A DNA stretch of 64,000 bases. Source: Komarekiella delphini-convector SJRDD-AB1 (GTDB taxonomy: Bacteria; Cyanobacteriota; Cyanobacteriia; Cyanobacteriales; Nostocaceae). Shown piece by piece: positions 53,424 to 63,497 of this stretch. Position numbers and translations under genes: made by a program. Under the pieces are notes generated by a model, which worked only from the letters and a program-made list of their open reading frames with translations, was not told the DNA's origin and made no database searches. The stretch spans positions 1 through 64,000 of the forward strand of contig NZ_VJXY01000018.1 in assembly GCF_014831675.1 (NCBI RefSeq). The letters run 5' to 3'. Within the stretch, counting starts at the first letter, position 1. Each line of letters starts with the position of its first letter.

Positions 53424-53864
53424 TTAATCTTTGGTACGTGCATAGTCATCTTGGTAGCGAATAATATCATCTTCTCCTAAGTATTCGCCATTTTGTACTT
53501 CAATCAACACTAAGGGGATCACGCCAGGATTTTCTAGACGATGAGCCGTACATTGGGGTACATAGGTTGACTGATTATTGCTCAGTAGGACTTCTTGCTC
53601 TCCACAAACTACCCTAGCTGTACCCGAAACGACAATCCAGTGTTCGCTGCGGTGGTGGTGCATTTGCAGACTGAGGCGGTGTCCAGGTTTAACTTCGATG
53701 CGCTTGATTTTATATCCGCGCCCTTCTTCCAAAACTGTAAAAGCACCCCAAGGACGCAGCTCAGTTGCAGCAACGCCTCTGGAAGTGATGGCTGGGGGTA
53801 GGGGCAGAGTGTTAGTTTGTACCATTTCTTGATATTGAGCCATAGTTACCTCATTTGAAGACAT
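53424..53864 (-). CDS. Cupin of mannose-6-phosphate isomerase type II
   Basis: 146 residues. RPWGAFTVLEEGRGYKIKRIEVKPGHRLSLQMHHHRSEHWIVVSGTARVVCGEQEVLLSNNQSTYVPQCTAHRLENPGVIPLVLIEVQNGEYLGEDDIIRYQDDYAR is the cupin domain of type II phosphomannose isomerases, with metal-binding HHHRSEHW and the later His. It corresponds to the C-terminal half of bifunctional ManC proteins. It probably supplies mannose-6-phosphate for GDP-mannose; epimerase-like roles are also possible. Confidence 0.88.
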   Translation of the reverse strand: MSSNEVTMAQYQEMVQTNTLPLPPAITSRGVAATELRPWGAFTVLEEGRGYKIKRIEVKPGHRLSLQMHHHRSEHWIVVSGTARVVCGEQEVLLSNNQSTYVPQCTAHRLENPGVIPLVLIEVQNGEYLGEDDIIRYQDDYARTKD

Positions 53865-54082
53865 AACAAACCGTTAATACTCTTAACCATTGATGAAAAA
53901 TCTAGGGCGATCTTGCAACCGTGAAAATCAGCAATCTTAATCTAACTTTGCTAAAGATAGCAAAATCAAACGTTATGGTGTAAACCATCACTACTAAAAT
54001 TTTTGTGTCTACACCAAGTCTTCATCAAGTAAAATTGCAGCTTATTCCAAACTTTAAAAAATACCCAATGCTCCATCTCTCA

Positions 54083-56140
54083 TTACCGTGGTTGCAGGAA
54101 AATACCAATTCCGTTGTGAACACGAGCCGCAGTACTAGGAGAACGGTCGAGTAATTGACCTCCTAAGTAAAGACTGGTAGAACTACCGCCATCTAAATTC
54201 AGGGCATTTACACACCCCAGAAGTTTCATTAGTTGTGCGTGTTCTGCCAAGCTAGGGCCATATCCGCCAGCACGATTATGCACGGCAGTTATCATCAGTG
54301 CGCCTGTTGCCGTTGTACAAATGCCACTGCGAATTGCTTTTTCTGCAATAAAGGCATCGCTAAATTTTTCACCTTTGGCATCAAGGACAATTTGACGATC
54401 TTGCACCAATAGCGGCCCTGCTCCCACAATATGAGGATAACGATTAAAATCGGCCGGAGCAGTAGCGCTAGTAATGCGGACTGTAGTGCCTATAGGTAGC
54501 TGCAATGAGGTAGTAGCAACGTTACCGCGTAAAGTGAGTAAGTATCCATCTTGAGGAATGGGAAACATGGTATTTCCTGCCTTACCACCTGGTAACTGAT
54601 TGGTAACTTGGTCTTTCTGGACAACAACGATGATTTCGTTATCTGTCAAGGGGGTATAAGTTGTTCCCCAAACTGATGTGTAACGAGCAATACCACTCTG
54701 AACGTAGCCACTGTTAAGAAAAAGAATTGGTAAGCGCAGGTTATTTGCAGTAGTTAAAGTTTCTACCAAAGTGAGACGACCAAAGTAGAATTGTCCAGAA
54801 TCGTTCCAAGCGATCGCTCCCCGGTTAAGAATAGGCCCTGATAACCATTGACCATCACGACGAATCGCACCCAAGGGCAATCTGTTATTCCGGTTAAAAT
54901 AACCACCATTGATTGCTGCTACTGCTAAGTACCGCTGTGCCGTTTGAATTAGAGGTGCAGTACCCGCAAGAGTATCTGGGTTTGTCCACACGGGTTTCAA
55001 TATTAGCCCAAATTGGTGGGGATTAACTTCTAACGAAACTACAGGAAAGCGGTCTGTGCCTAACTTAATAAAACGCTGTTGCCAGCGTAATCCCGGTGCC
55101 CAATTGATATCTCTCTCTTCTAAAGCGTCGGGTCGGATATCGATAACAAGGCGATTGGGGTTAGCTATAGTACTAATCTGAGGAGATAGACCAAAGGGAA
55201 CGCTCAAGCGAATAATTGTTTGATTCTTGACCATCTCCACTTGTTGAATTAGTGGATCTGGAACTGGCGCTGGTAGTGTTGGTGGTGTTGGTGTAACTGG
55301 TAATATTTGTTTGAGCAGGTTTGGCAGTAATATAGGTGGTGGCGCAGGTTGCAGAGGGGTATAGCGTTCTATCAAGACGGGATTAGCTATTCCATCCAGG
55401 GTAATTGTCCACTCTCGATTTGGCGGTGCACTCGGCTTGGGTATAGGTATGTCTGGGTCTGAAAGTGGAGTTAAGGGTTTTTTGATTGCCAAGCCTTGTG
55501 TAATTTGCCAAGGAGTTGGACGATCTAAATCAACCAAAATACGAGCCTGCCCCAATGGTGCAACAGTTGGGACTGAAGATTGCTTACTCTCAATAATATT
55601 GGTCACTTGTGCCTTTGGAGTAAAAATCACCAAGGTGTTGCCATTGGTTTGTATCTGCCATCCTGCTGTTTTAGCAAAATTAGTAATATCTAGATAGCGA
55701 TATGCTCCCAACAGCCTGGTAGTTAAAACTAGTGGCTTTGTAACGGATGAAAACCACTGTACTGGTTGTTTAGCTGGACTACTACTGTTTAAGAAATTTA
55801 CACCAATTAATTGCCTAAATACCCCATCACTGACATAAGTTGTCGCTTGACTAGCTCCAGATTGCTGCAACCAAGTTCCTGGCAATGTGCGACCATTGAG
55901 AGAAATTTGATTGCCAGAAGATGACACCCCTGGAAAAGGTGATGTAGAGGACTGTGAGATCAACCTCGGTATTAATTGGGCATTTGTCAAGGACTCTTGG
56001 GCACTAGTAGCATAGTTAGTAGTTAAGTACAGTGTTATCAACACCATCGGTGACATAGTTGACCAAAAAAACCTACTAGTGTCGTGATTGGTAATAGTAC
56101 TAAGGTGTTCTTGTCTGTAACAATTTGGCATTTTTACCAT
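54083..56140 (-). CDS. Phosphodiester glycosidase family protein (NAGPA/DUF2233 type)
   Basis: 685 residues. A hydrophobic segment (MVLITLYLTTNYATSAQ, residues about 32-48) serves as a signal or anchor; the start may be Met29 or Met32 rather than Met1. The middle part (MVKNQTIIRLSVPFGLSPQISTIANPNRLVIDIRP) resembles an AMIN domain, a cell-wall-binding module. The C-terminal domain (VSLEVNPHQFGLILKP..., NGGYFNRNNRLPLGAIRRDGQWLSGP, TTATGALMITAVHNRAGGYGPSLAEHAQLMKLLGCVNALNLDGGSSTSLYLGG) is the NAGPA-type phosphodiester glycosidase. A role at the cell wall or in exopolysaccharide is inferred. Confidence 0.87.
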   Translation of the reverse strand: MVKMPNCYRQEHLSTITNHDTSRFFWSTMSPMVLITLYLTTNYATSAQESLTNAQLIPRLISQSSTSPFPGVSSSGNQISLNGRTLPGTWLQQSGASQATTYVSDGVFRQLIGVNFLNSSSPAKQPVQWFSSVTKPLVLTTRLLGAYRYLDITNFAKTAGWQIQTNGNTLVIFTPKAQVTNIIESKQSSVPTVAPLGQARILVDLDRPTPWQITQGLAIKKPLTPLSDPDIPIPKPSAPPNREWTITLDGIANPVLIERYTPLQPAPPPILLPNLLKQILPVTPTPPTLPAPVPDPLIQQVEMVKNQTIIRLSVPFGLSPQISTIANPNRLVIDIRPDALEERDINWAPGLRWQQRFIKLGTDRFPVVSLEVNPHQFGLILKPVWTNPDTLAGTAPLIQTAQRYLAVAAINGGYFNRNNRLPLGAIRRDGQWLSGPILNRGAIAWNDSGQFYFGRLTLVETLTTANNLRLPILFLNSGYVQSGIARYTSVWGTTYTPLTDNEIIVVVQKDQVTNQLPGGKAGNTMFPIPQDGYLLTLRGNVATTSLQLPIGTTVRITSATAPADFNRYPHIVGAGPLLVQDRQIVLDAKGEKFSDAFIAEKAIRSGICTTATGALMITAVHNRAGGYGPSLAEHAQLMKLLGCVNALNLDGGSSTSLYLGGQLLDRSPSTAARVHNGIGIFLQPR

Positions 56141-56919
56141 AGTTTACTAGGTACTTGTGAAAACTATTACCCAACAAAAAACTAAAGACTAAGTTGTTGG
56201 GAAATATTAAAAAATCATGAGTTTATTCTGGAAAAATTATGATAATATATATATTGGCTTGTTATCACTTTTAAACGAAAGAAGCATTTTTTCGCTAGAA
56301 CCACCACAACTAAGTGTTTGAACTGGCACTAGTTCTAACCAGACTATACACGGTAGTTTTAGTTAGCAAACTGGATTAAGATATTCGATCCTTACCGATC
56401 GCTGCTACTGTTGCTACTTCAGTGAGGTCTAGTCAGTAGTAAAGCAAGTGACAGTTGTTAAGTAGCAAAACTCTAGACAGCAACAGAAATATTTGGGAAT
56501 TGTCAAATGGGTATATATTGTAATACGCTGATTTTATTGCTGGGACAAGATAGTGTTAGCTTGAAAACGCAGTGCAGCGTTCAATGTTAGTTTTATTTTA
56601 GGTAGACCGAGATATGCTCTACCTGACAACTAGGGTGCATCTGGAAAAAAGAATTGATAAAATACTTAGCTTCAAACTATAGAAAACACTCTGTCAGGGC
56701 GAGAATAATGTCCAGGCAGAAGTATCTTGTTTAACACCGCATAAACACATACAAAAATAACGCAATCATTTTAACACAGGTTAACTAAAAAGTAAAACCG
56801 AAGTTAAAATTTTTTTTCCTTAAATTTCGGTACTTAATCTGTATTTGGCCATAAATTAAAAAATTTTTCCCAGTCAAGTAGTCGCAAAATTTATTAACTC
56901 AACACTTCAGGAACAGGGT
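56141..56919. other. Long 5' region of glsF
   Basis: About 780 nt between the divergent glycosidase gene and glsF. It contains a 7-bp hairpin AGGTAGA/TCTACCT (56600-56624), a smaller AACGC/GCGTT stem (about 56563-56578), and AT-rich sequence. No NtcA site of GTA-N8-TAC form and no glutamine riboswitch core were seen. Confidence 0.45.
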
Positions 56920-59900
56920 ATGAATAAGAAACCGATGAATCAAGACCAGAGAATCACAGCAAATATTGTCTTAGGAAACAACCACCAAGAACCAAGGTGG
57001 TTGGTAGAGGAACGAGATGCTTGTGGTGTAGGTTTTATTGCTCATCGCCAGAATCATGCCAGCCACGAAGTTGTGGCAAAAGCCTTAAATGCTTTGACCT
57101 GCTTAGAACACCGGGGAGGTTGTAGCGCAGACCAAGACTCTGGTGATGGTGCAGGAATATTGACAGCGATCCCTTGGGAGCTGTTCCAGCAAGATTATGG
57201 CCAAAAAATGAAGGAATTGTCATCCCTCAGCAATATGGCTGTGGGGATGATATTTTTACCGCCAGACCAAGAAGCAGCACAAAGAGCTAGGGCAACAGTT
57301 GAGCAAGTAGCGGCTGAGGAAAAACTGATTGTACTGGGATGGCGAGTAGTACCAGTACAATCTGATTTCCTGGGAATACAAGCTAGAGAAAATCAACCCC
57401 AGATTGAACAAGTTTTACTAGCTGCCGTTGACAAAAGTGGTGATGAACTAGAGCGGCAACTGTATATTACCCGCCGCCGAATTAGTAAGGCTGCAACCAA
57501 TATTTCAGAAGATTTTTATGTCTGCTCTTTATCAAGCCGCACAATTGTCTACAAAGGCATGGTGCGTTCCGCTGTGTTAGGAGAATTTTATAACGATTTA
57601 AAAAATCCAGCTTACAAGAGCGCCTTTGCTGTTTATCACCGCCGCTTTAGTACCAACACAATGCCTAAATGGCCCCTGGCTCAACCGATGCGGCTTTTAG
57701 GTCATAATGGCGAAATTAATACCCTGTTGGGTAATATCAACTGGATGATGGCACGAGAAGCTAGCCTGAATCATTCAGTATGGGGCGTACAGCACTCCGT
57801 GCATGAAAACGGCGCAGCCTCTTTGCAGGAGACTCGCATCAATGAACTCAAGCCATTAGTCCATATTGACAATAGCGACTCTGCCACCTTAGATAACGTA
57901 CTGGAGTTATTGGTACGTTCCGGTCGCAGCCCCTCAGAAAGCTTGATGATTATGGTTCCAGAGGCTTACCAAAACCAGCCTTCTTTGCAGGACTATCCAG
58001 AAATTGTTGATTTTTACGAGTATTACAGTGGTCTGCAAGAAGCGTGGGACGGGCCAGCACTTTTGGTATTTAGCGATGGGCAAAAAGTTGGTGCAACATT
58101 AGATCGCAATGGCTTAAGACCAGCTCGCTACGTGATCACTAAGGATGATTATATCGTCGTCGCTTCTGAAGCAGGTGTGGTGGAATTCCCAGAAGCCAGC
58201 ATTCTTGAGAAAGGGAGATTAGGGCCAGGGCAAATGATTGCTGTGGATTTAGTAAACCATGAAGTGTTGAAAAATTGGGAGATTAAGCAGCGCATCGCCA
58301 AGCAGCAACCGTACGGGGAATGGTTGCGACAGCATCGTCAAGAATTAAAGTCATTAGTGAGCCAACGCGATCTTGGGGGTCTCCCCCATGAGCGATTGGC
58401 GAACTCCGAAGGGGTCATTAGTCATTCCTCATTAGCAAATGGAAATGGAAATGGCAGACAAATAACAAATGACATCGAGACAACTGATAGACAAACCTTA
58501 CTTCAGCGTCAAACAGCCTTTGGCTACACTTCTGAAGATGTAGAAATGGTGATTCAACCAATGGCGATCGCCGGTTCAGAGCCGACTTTCTGCATGGGTG
58601 ATGATATTCCTTTAGCAGTGCTGTCATCAAAACCTCACCTGCTTTATGATTATTTCAAACAACGCTTTGCTCAGGTGACGAACCCAGCAATTGATCCCCT
58701 ACGGGAAAAGCTTGTAATGTCCTTGAAAGTCGAACTGGGTGAGCGGGGTAACTTATTAGAAGCAAAGCCAGAATATGCCCGAAGACTGAAGCTAGAATCG
58801 CCACTATTGACAGAAGCAGAGCTAGAGGCAATTAAGCTGTCGGGATTTGCCACAGCTGAGTTGTCAACCCTATTTGCAATTGCCAACGGCCCAGAAGGAT
58901 TGAAAGCAGCAGTAGAGTCATTACAAGCACAAGCAGCTGAATCAGTCCGAGCAGGTGCGAAGATTTTAATTCTTAGCGATCGCCCTGTGCTCGATACTGA
59001 ATACACCTACATTCCTCCCCTGTTGGCGGTGGGTGCTGTACATCATCACCTGATTCGCGAGGGATTGCGAATGAAAACTTCTCTGATTGTCAATACAGCC
59101 CAGTGCTGGAGTACCCATCACTTTGCTTGTCTGATTGGCTATGGTGCAGGCGCAATTTGCCCGTATATGGCTTTGGATACGGTGCGCGATTGGTGGTTTG
59201 ACCCCAAAACTCAAAAGTTAATGAGTTTGGAGAAAATTCCAGCCCTGACTCTGGAGCAAGCTTTAGGAAATTATCGCAAAGCTGTAGAGTCAGGTTTGTT
59301 AAAAATTCTTTCAAAAATGGGAATTTCCTTGCTGTCCAGTTATCAAGCAGCGCAAATCTTTGAAGCCATTGGCATTGGTAGGGATTTAATAGAACTGGGA
59401 TTCCGTGGTACGACTTCCCGTATTGGTGGTTTGAGTATCAAGGAACTCGCTGATGAAGTGCTTTCTTTCCACGTCAAGGCTTTCCCTGTAACGACTAAGA
59501 AGCTAGAAAACCTAGGTTTTGTGCAGTATCGTCCTGGTGGCGAGTACCACATGAATAGCCCCGAAATGGTAAAGGCTCTGCATAAAGCTTTAGATAGCAA
59601 GGAATACGACCACTACGAAGTTTATAAAAAGCATCTTCAAGGTAGGCCAGTAACAGCCTTGCGTGACTTGCTAGATTTCCAAAGCAATCGCTCGCCAATT
59701 CCCATAGAAGAAGTGGAGTCAGTTAGTGAAATTGTCAAACGCTTCTGCACTGGTGGGATGTCTTTAGGCGCTTTATCACGAGAAGCGCATGAAACTTTGG
59801 CGATCGCCATGAACCGTATTGGCGGTAAATCTAACTCTGGGGAAGGCGGTGAAGACCCAGTGCGCTACACAGTCCTAGATGATGTAGACGAGTTTGGTCA

Positions 59901-61707
59901 CTCGCCAACCCTACCGCATTTAAAAGGATTGCAGAACGGTGACACTGCTTCTAGTGCGATTAAGCAAGTTGCATCAGGACGCTTTGGTGTTACCCCAGCC
60001 TACCTCAGTAGCGCTAAACAAATAGAAATCAAAATTGCCCAAGGTGCAAAGCCTGGGGAAGGTGGACAACTGCCAGGGCCCAAAGTTAGTCCTTACATTG
60101 CGATGTTAAGACGCTCCAAGCCAGGTGTTACATTGATTTCGCCGCCACCGCACCACGATATTTATTCTATTGAAGACCTGGCACAGCTGATTTTTGACCT
60201 CCACCAAATTAACCCCAGAGCGCAGGTGTCGGTCAAGCTAGTTGCAGAAATCGGCATCGGTACAATTGCCGCAGGTGTAGCAAAAGCTAACGCTGATATC
60301 ATTCAGATTTCCGGTCACGATGGCGGTACGGGGGCATCACCGTTGAGTTCCATTAAACATGCTGGTTCACCTTGGGAACTCGGTTTAAGCGAAGTGCATC
60401 GCGTTTTGATGCAAAATAGTCTACGCGATCGCGTGATTTTGCGCGTAGATGGCGGATTCAAAAGTGGTTGGGATGTGGTAATAGGTGCATTGATGGGCGG
60501 CGAAGAATTCGGTTTTGGTTCCATCGCCATGATTGCCGAAGGTTGTATCATGGCGCGAATTTGCCATACAAATAACTGCCCCGTGGGTGTCGCCTCTCAG
60601 AAAGAAGAACTCCGTAAGCGGTTTACGGGGATACCAGAAAACGTCGTTAACTTTTTCTACTTCATTGCCGAAGAGGTGCGTAGTCTTTTAGCAAGACTCG
60701 GCTACCGTTCCTTGTCGGAAATCATTGGACGTGCAGATTTGTTAAAAGTCCGCCAAGAGGCAACACTTACCAAGACACAAGCACTAAATCTCGACTGCTT
60801 ACTCCAACTACCAGATACCAGAGATAATCGCAGTTGGTTGGTACATGAAGAAGTCCACAGTAATGGCATGGTCTTAGATGATCAATTGCTTGCTGATCCC
60901 GAAATTAGGACTGCTATTAGCAAACAATCAACTGTCACCAAAACCTTCCCAATAGTCAACACCGACAGAACAGTAGGTACACGTTTAGCAGGGGCGATCG
61001 CTTCTCAGTACGGCGATAGCGGCTTTGAAGGACATATTAACCTCAACTTTCAAGGCAGTGTTGGACAAAGCTTTGGAGCCTTCAATCTCCCCGGTATAGT
61101 TCTAACGCTGGCAGGTGAGGCAAACGATTACGTAGGTAAGGGAATGCATGGTGGTGAAATCATTATCAAACCACCATTTGATGCTACCTATGACCCATCA
61201 CAAAACGTGATTGTTGGCAATACCTGCCTCTATGGTGCTACTGGTGGCGTTTTATTTGCTAACGGCTTAGCGGGAGAGCGCTTTGCTGTGCGTAACTCTA
61301 AAGGCACAGCAGTTATTGAAGGCGCTGGGGATCACTGCTGTGAGTATATGACTGGTGGCGTGATTGTTGTCCTCGGCAAGGTTGGACGTAACGTCGCTGC
61401 TGGGATGACTGGTGGACTGGCGTACTTCTTGGATGAAGACGGCTTATTTCCTGAGTTAGTCAACCGAGAAATTGTTAAAATACAGCAGGTGATTACAGAA
61501 GCAGGCGCAAAACAACTGCAAGAGTTAATTAAAACTCATGCGGAACGCACTGGTTCACCAAAAGCAAACAAGATTCTGCAAAACTGGCAAGAATACTTGC
61601 TGAAGTTCTGGCAGTTAGTTCCACCTTCTGAAGCTGATAGTCCAGAAGCAAATCCCAACGTTAAACCTGAAAAAACAACTGAGTGGAGTTTAGCTGTTAG
61701 TCATTAG
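56920..61707 (+). CDS. glsF: Ferredoxin-dependent glutamate synthase
   Basis: 1595 residues. It transfers the amide of glutamine to 2-oxoglutarate using reduced ferredoxin, the second step of the GS-GOGAT cycle. Residues 1-34 are a propeptide; the amidotransferase nucleophile is Cys35 in ERDACGVGF. The FMN/[3Fe-4S] region has Cys1209, Cys1215 and Cys1220 ([12 protein letters not shown]), and the C-terminal GXGXG-type beta helix ([31 protein letters not shown]) follows. Residues about 483-518 look like an in-frame repeat-derived insertion, which explains a length somewhat above the usual 1,520-1,560. No GltD partner is present, as expected for the ferredoxin type. Confidence 0.97.
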   Translation: MNKKPMNQDQRITANIVLGNNHQEPRWLVEERDACGVGFIAHRQNHASHEVVAKALNALTCLEHRGGCSADQDSGDGAGILTAIPWELFQQDYGQKMKELSSLSNMAVGMIFLPPDQEAAQRARATVEQVAAEEKLIVLGWRVVPVQSDFLGIQARENQPQIEQVLLAAVDKSGDELERQLYITRRRISKAATNISEDFYVCSLSSRTIVYKGMVRSAVLGEFYNDLKNPAYKSAFAVYHRRFSTNTMPKWPLAQPMRLLGHNGEINTLLGNINWMMAREASLNHSVWGVQHSVHENGAASLQETRINELKPLVHIDNSDSATLDNVLELLVRSGRSPSESLMIMVPEAYQNQPSLQDYPEIVDFYEYYSGLQEAWDGPALLVFSDGQKVGATLDRNGLRPARYVITKDDYIVVASEAGVVEFPEASILEKGRLGPGQMIAVDLVNHEVLKNWEIKQRIAKQQPYGEWLRQHRQELKSLVSQRDLGGLPHERLANSEGVISHSSLANGNGNGRQITNDIETTDRQTLLQRQTAFGYTSEDVEMVIQPMAIAGSEPTFCMGDDIPLAVLSSKPHLLYDYFKQRFAQVTNPAIDPLREKLVMSLKVELGERGNLLEAKPEYARRLKLESPLLTEAELEAIKLSGFATAELSTLFAIANGPEGLKAAVESLQAQAAESVRAGAKILILSDRPVLDTEYTYIPPLLAVGAVHHHLIREGLRMKTSLIVNTAQCWSTHHFACLIGYGAGAICPYMALDTVRDWWFDPKTQKLMSLEKIPALTLEQALGNYRKAVESGLLKILSKMGISLLSSYQAAQIFEAIGIGRDLIELGFRGTTSRIGGLSIKELADEVLSFHVKAFPVTTKKLENLGFVQYRPGGEYHMNSPEMVKALHKALDSKEYDHYEVYKKHLQGRPVTALRDLLDFQSNRSPIPIEEVESVSEIVKRFCTGGMSLGALSREAHETLAIAMNRIGGKSNSGEGGEDPVRYTVLDDVDEFGHSPTLPHLKGLQNGDTASSAIKQVASGRFGVTPAYLSSAKQIEIKIAQGAKPGEGGQLPGPKVSPYIAMLRRSKPGVTLISPPPHHDIYSIEDLAQLIFDLHQINPRAQVSVKLVAEIGIGTIAAGVAKANADIIQISGHDGGTGASPLSSIKHAGSPWELGLSEVHRVLMQNSLRDRVILRVDGGFKSGWDVVIGALMGGEEFGFGSIAMIAEGCIMARICHTNNCPVGVASQKEELRKRFTGIPENVVNFFYFIAEEVRSLLARLGYRSLSEIIGRADLLKVRQEATLTKTQALNLDCLLQLPDTRDNRSWLVHEEVHSNGMVLDDQLLADPEIRTAISKQSTVTKTFPIVNTDRTVGTRLAGAIASQYGDSGFEGHINLNFQGSVGQSFGAFNLPGIVLTLAGEANDYVGKGMHGGEIIIKPPFDATYDPSQNVIVGNTCLYGATGGVLFANGLAGERFAVRNSKGTAVIEGAGDHCCEYMTGGVIVVLGKVGRNVAAGMTGGLAYFLDEDGLFPELVNREIVKIQQVITEAGAKQLQELIKTHAERTGSPKANKILQNWQEYLLKFWQLVPPSEADSPEANPNVKPEKTTEWSLAVSH

Positions 61708-61864
61708 TTATTTAATTTAAGTTAATTGTGGTGACTAATAGACTTTTTGCAGAAGTCGGGGAAAAGGTAAAGGGAAAAGGTCAAGAGTATTGAGTTTTCG
61801 CTGTACTATTTCTCTTTAACCTTTACCCAGCATTTTGCAATCATATATGAATGCGAAATGACTA

Positions 61865-61954
61865 ATTCAGGACTAACGTATTATGAACTACATGCGTTAC
61901 TCCTGAATATGAATACGCCCTGCTCAAGCGAATCCAGGCGTGTGTAGTTCATGA
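61865..61954 (+). ncRNA. Candidate structured RNA (H-type pseudoknot)
   Basis: Nucleotides 61865-61880 pair with 61893-61908 in a 16-position stem with one C-C mismatch and one G-U pair; core TCAGGACTAACG against CGTTACTCCTGA. The 12-nt loop (61881-61892, TTATGAACTACA) is complementary, ten nucleotides perfectly, to TGTAGTTCAT at 61943-61952, making a pseudoknot. Between them ACGCC-C-TG (61915-61922) pairs with CAGGCGT (61935-61941). A 22-bp palindrome follows 10 nt later. No homologous RNA family is known to me. Confidence 0.45.
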
Positions 61955-61961
61955 AATCAAA

Positions 61962-61983
61962 AAACCTCTATCGATAGAGGTTT
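61962..61983. terminator. Perfect 22-bp palindrome
   Basis: AAACCTCTATC and GATAGAGGTTT are complementary halves with no spacer; a real hairpin would open a few central bases. The T-run after it is short (TTTCAT), so termination strength is uncertain. Its place 10 nt beyond the pseudoknot suggests a common RNA. Confidence 0.5.
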
Positions 61984-62305
61984 CATATCAGAATAAAATT
62001 TTCTGTGACTGATGCAACTTTTTTAGGTAAATACCCAGAGATCTGAAAATATTGCCGAAATGGCAACATTACTTTTGCGAGTTTAGTTATTGTCGGTATT
62101 AGGTTTATCAATTGTGGATTTTACATTTACCCTTATCTATTAAATAAGTCGGTATTTGTATAATAAGTTGCCCATAGTTACTGATCTAAATCTTCATCTG
62201 CACAGTCGTTTGCTAAAATTCACATAGGAGAATTTTACTTGGTATCTTCAAGTATGTGGTAATACAGAATCTATGTAAAAGAAGACAAAGTGTAAAGATA
62301 TGAAC

Positions 62306-62346
62306 AAGAGGCGCTAAAAAGGCGTGAAGTGGCGTTAGAGCCTCTT
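62306..62346. repeat. Hairpin in glsF-DUF1815 spacer
   Basis: AAGAGGC-G-CTAA (62306-62317) pairs with TTAG-A-GCCTCTT (62335-62346), a 12-position stem with one mismatch and a 17-nt loop. It might be part of a leader or a separate small RNA. Confidence 0.45.
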
Positions 62347-62706
62347 AAAGTAGTAAATTTGACTACACATTGCCCATAAAAATGGAATATGTAGCTTTTC
62401 TATAGTTGACTAGTGCAGAATTTAAGTTACTCTTAAAACGGATAGCTGCCAGTAACAATCTATCCTGACAGCACTGTTATGAAGACAAAACTAAGTTTAG
62501 CAATTCTGTCTGAAATTTTGAATTTACAAATTGAATAATTTGATACGGTAGCCAAATCCGTTATCAACTACCCTAAGCAAGGTAGTCTATTAATGACTTC
62601 ATCTATTTCTTGGAATTGTAATGAATAGTTTACAATACCAGTGGGTGAGAAAATCTAAAGAAAATATAAAAGAGACTCAAATGACTGTGGTGTCTGGAGG
62701 ACAAAA

Positions 62707-63051
62707 GTGTTTCTGAGACTAGCACATCAACACCGACAATTCGTCCAAGACTTGGTAATGAACCTACAAGCCTTGGCAATTGTACTAGAACGACGGGGAT
62801 ATCCTGCGTCTTGCTATACCTGTGGTGATCAGATGAATAGTGCATCATTTATGGTTAGCTTGGGTGATAACCACCTAATTCGGTTTTTAGTGTCCGATTA
62901 CGGAATTACTTGGACGGAGATGCGAGATGACCGCGAATTAATGAAGTTAGAGGGTGCAGAGGCAATTAACCAGTTACAAGAATTAGCTAATCTTGTCAAG
63001 CAATCCATGCAAACTGGAACAGTCTCTAAAACTCTTGCCAAGAAGTATTAA
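62707..63051 (+). CDS. DUF1815-type protein
   Basis: 114 residues from a GTG start; GGAGG at 62696-62700 is a strong ribosome site 6 nt upstream, which decides the start. FLRLAHQHRQFVQDLVMNLQALAIVLERRGYPASCYTCGDQMNSASFMVSLGDNHLIRFLVSDYGITWTEMRDDRELMKLEGAEAI matches the cyanobacterial DUF1815 family. There is no membrane segment. Function unknown. It lies in the same direction as glsF but is separated by a 1-kb spacer. Confidence 0.8.
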   Translation: MFLRLAHQHRQFVQDLVMNLQALAIVLERRGYPASCYTCGDQMNSASFMVSLGDNHLIRFLVSDYGITWTEMRDDRELMKLEGAEAINQLQELANLVKQSMQTGTVSKTLAKKY

Positions 63052-63497
63052 GGTTCCAAGAATCGATGGCAAATTGGGAATTAATCATCGGTAATGGGGA
63101 ATATTGGTTTGGTTGACATCGCCTATTAGCAATTCTCTATTACCGTTAAGTGATTGGCTGATCGCTAGCCTGTCATATCTTTTTGCGAGTTTGCCAAAAT
63201 CTCACCCAAAGGATTGTGAGCTAGAAGCTCGAACGTAATTAAAACGCATTGCCAATCAAAATGAAGGGTGCCCAATATCATAGACAATCGGGTCAGGGCT
63301 GCCAGTCATCAGAGCAGTGTAAATTTTTGTCAGGGTTTCTGCCGTAAACTTGCCAGTTTGCTCTGTGGCAAAGAAAGCTTTATCAGGGGTATTAAATATT
63401 TATAAAGTAGTAATTGCTACTTTTGCTTGACAATTTTAGATTAATCTTACACAAGATAACGCGATCGCTATTGGCAAAGGTTGCGATCGCTCAATAG
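63052..63497. other. Spacer containing CHAT-gene remnant
   Basis: No intact gene; it includes a decayed copy of a CHAT-gene 3' end (listed separately) and HIP1 sites. Confidence 0.5.
63239..63400 (-). pseudogene. Remnant of a second CHAT-gene 3' end
   Basis: On the minus strand, YWAPFILIGNAF followed by TAA is read at 63239-63277, almost the same as the YWAPFILIGNGL end of the intact gene at 63498. Upstream in another frame is FFATEQTGKFTAETLTKIY and then TALMTGSPDP, so a frameshift separates the two parts. It is probably a truncated duplicate of the neighbouring gene. Confidence 0.55.

Larger units (their letters stand above)
61708..62706. other. 1-kb spacer with structured RNA candidates
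   Basis: No gene is seen between glsF and the DUF1815 gene. It contains a predicted pseudoknot (61865-61954), a palindrome that could terminate it (61962-61983) and another hairpin (62306-62346). These are listed separately. Confidence 0.6.

Noticed and set aside
56511-56526. Possible NtcA site upstream of glsF
   Set aside because: GTA and TAC are separated by 10 nt, not the 8 nt of the NtcA consensus.
56141-56919. Glutamine riboswitch in the glsF leader
   Set aside because: glsF is a known host of such aptamers in some cyanobacteria, but the conserved GGAAGTAGG-type core was not found.
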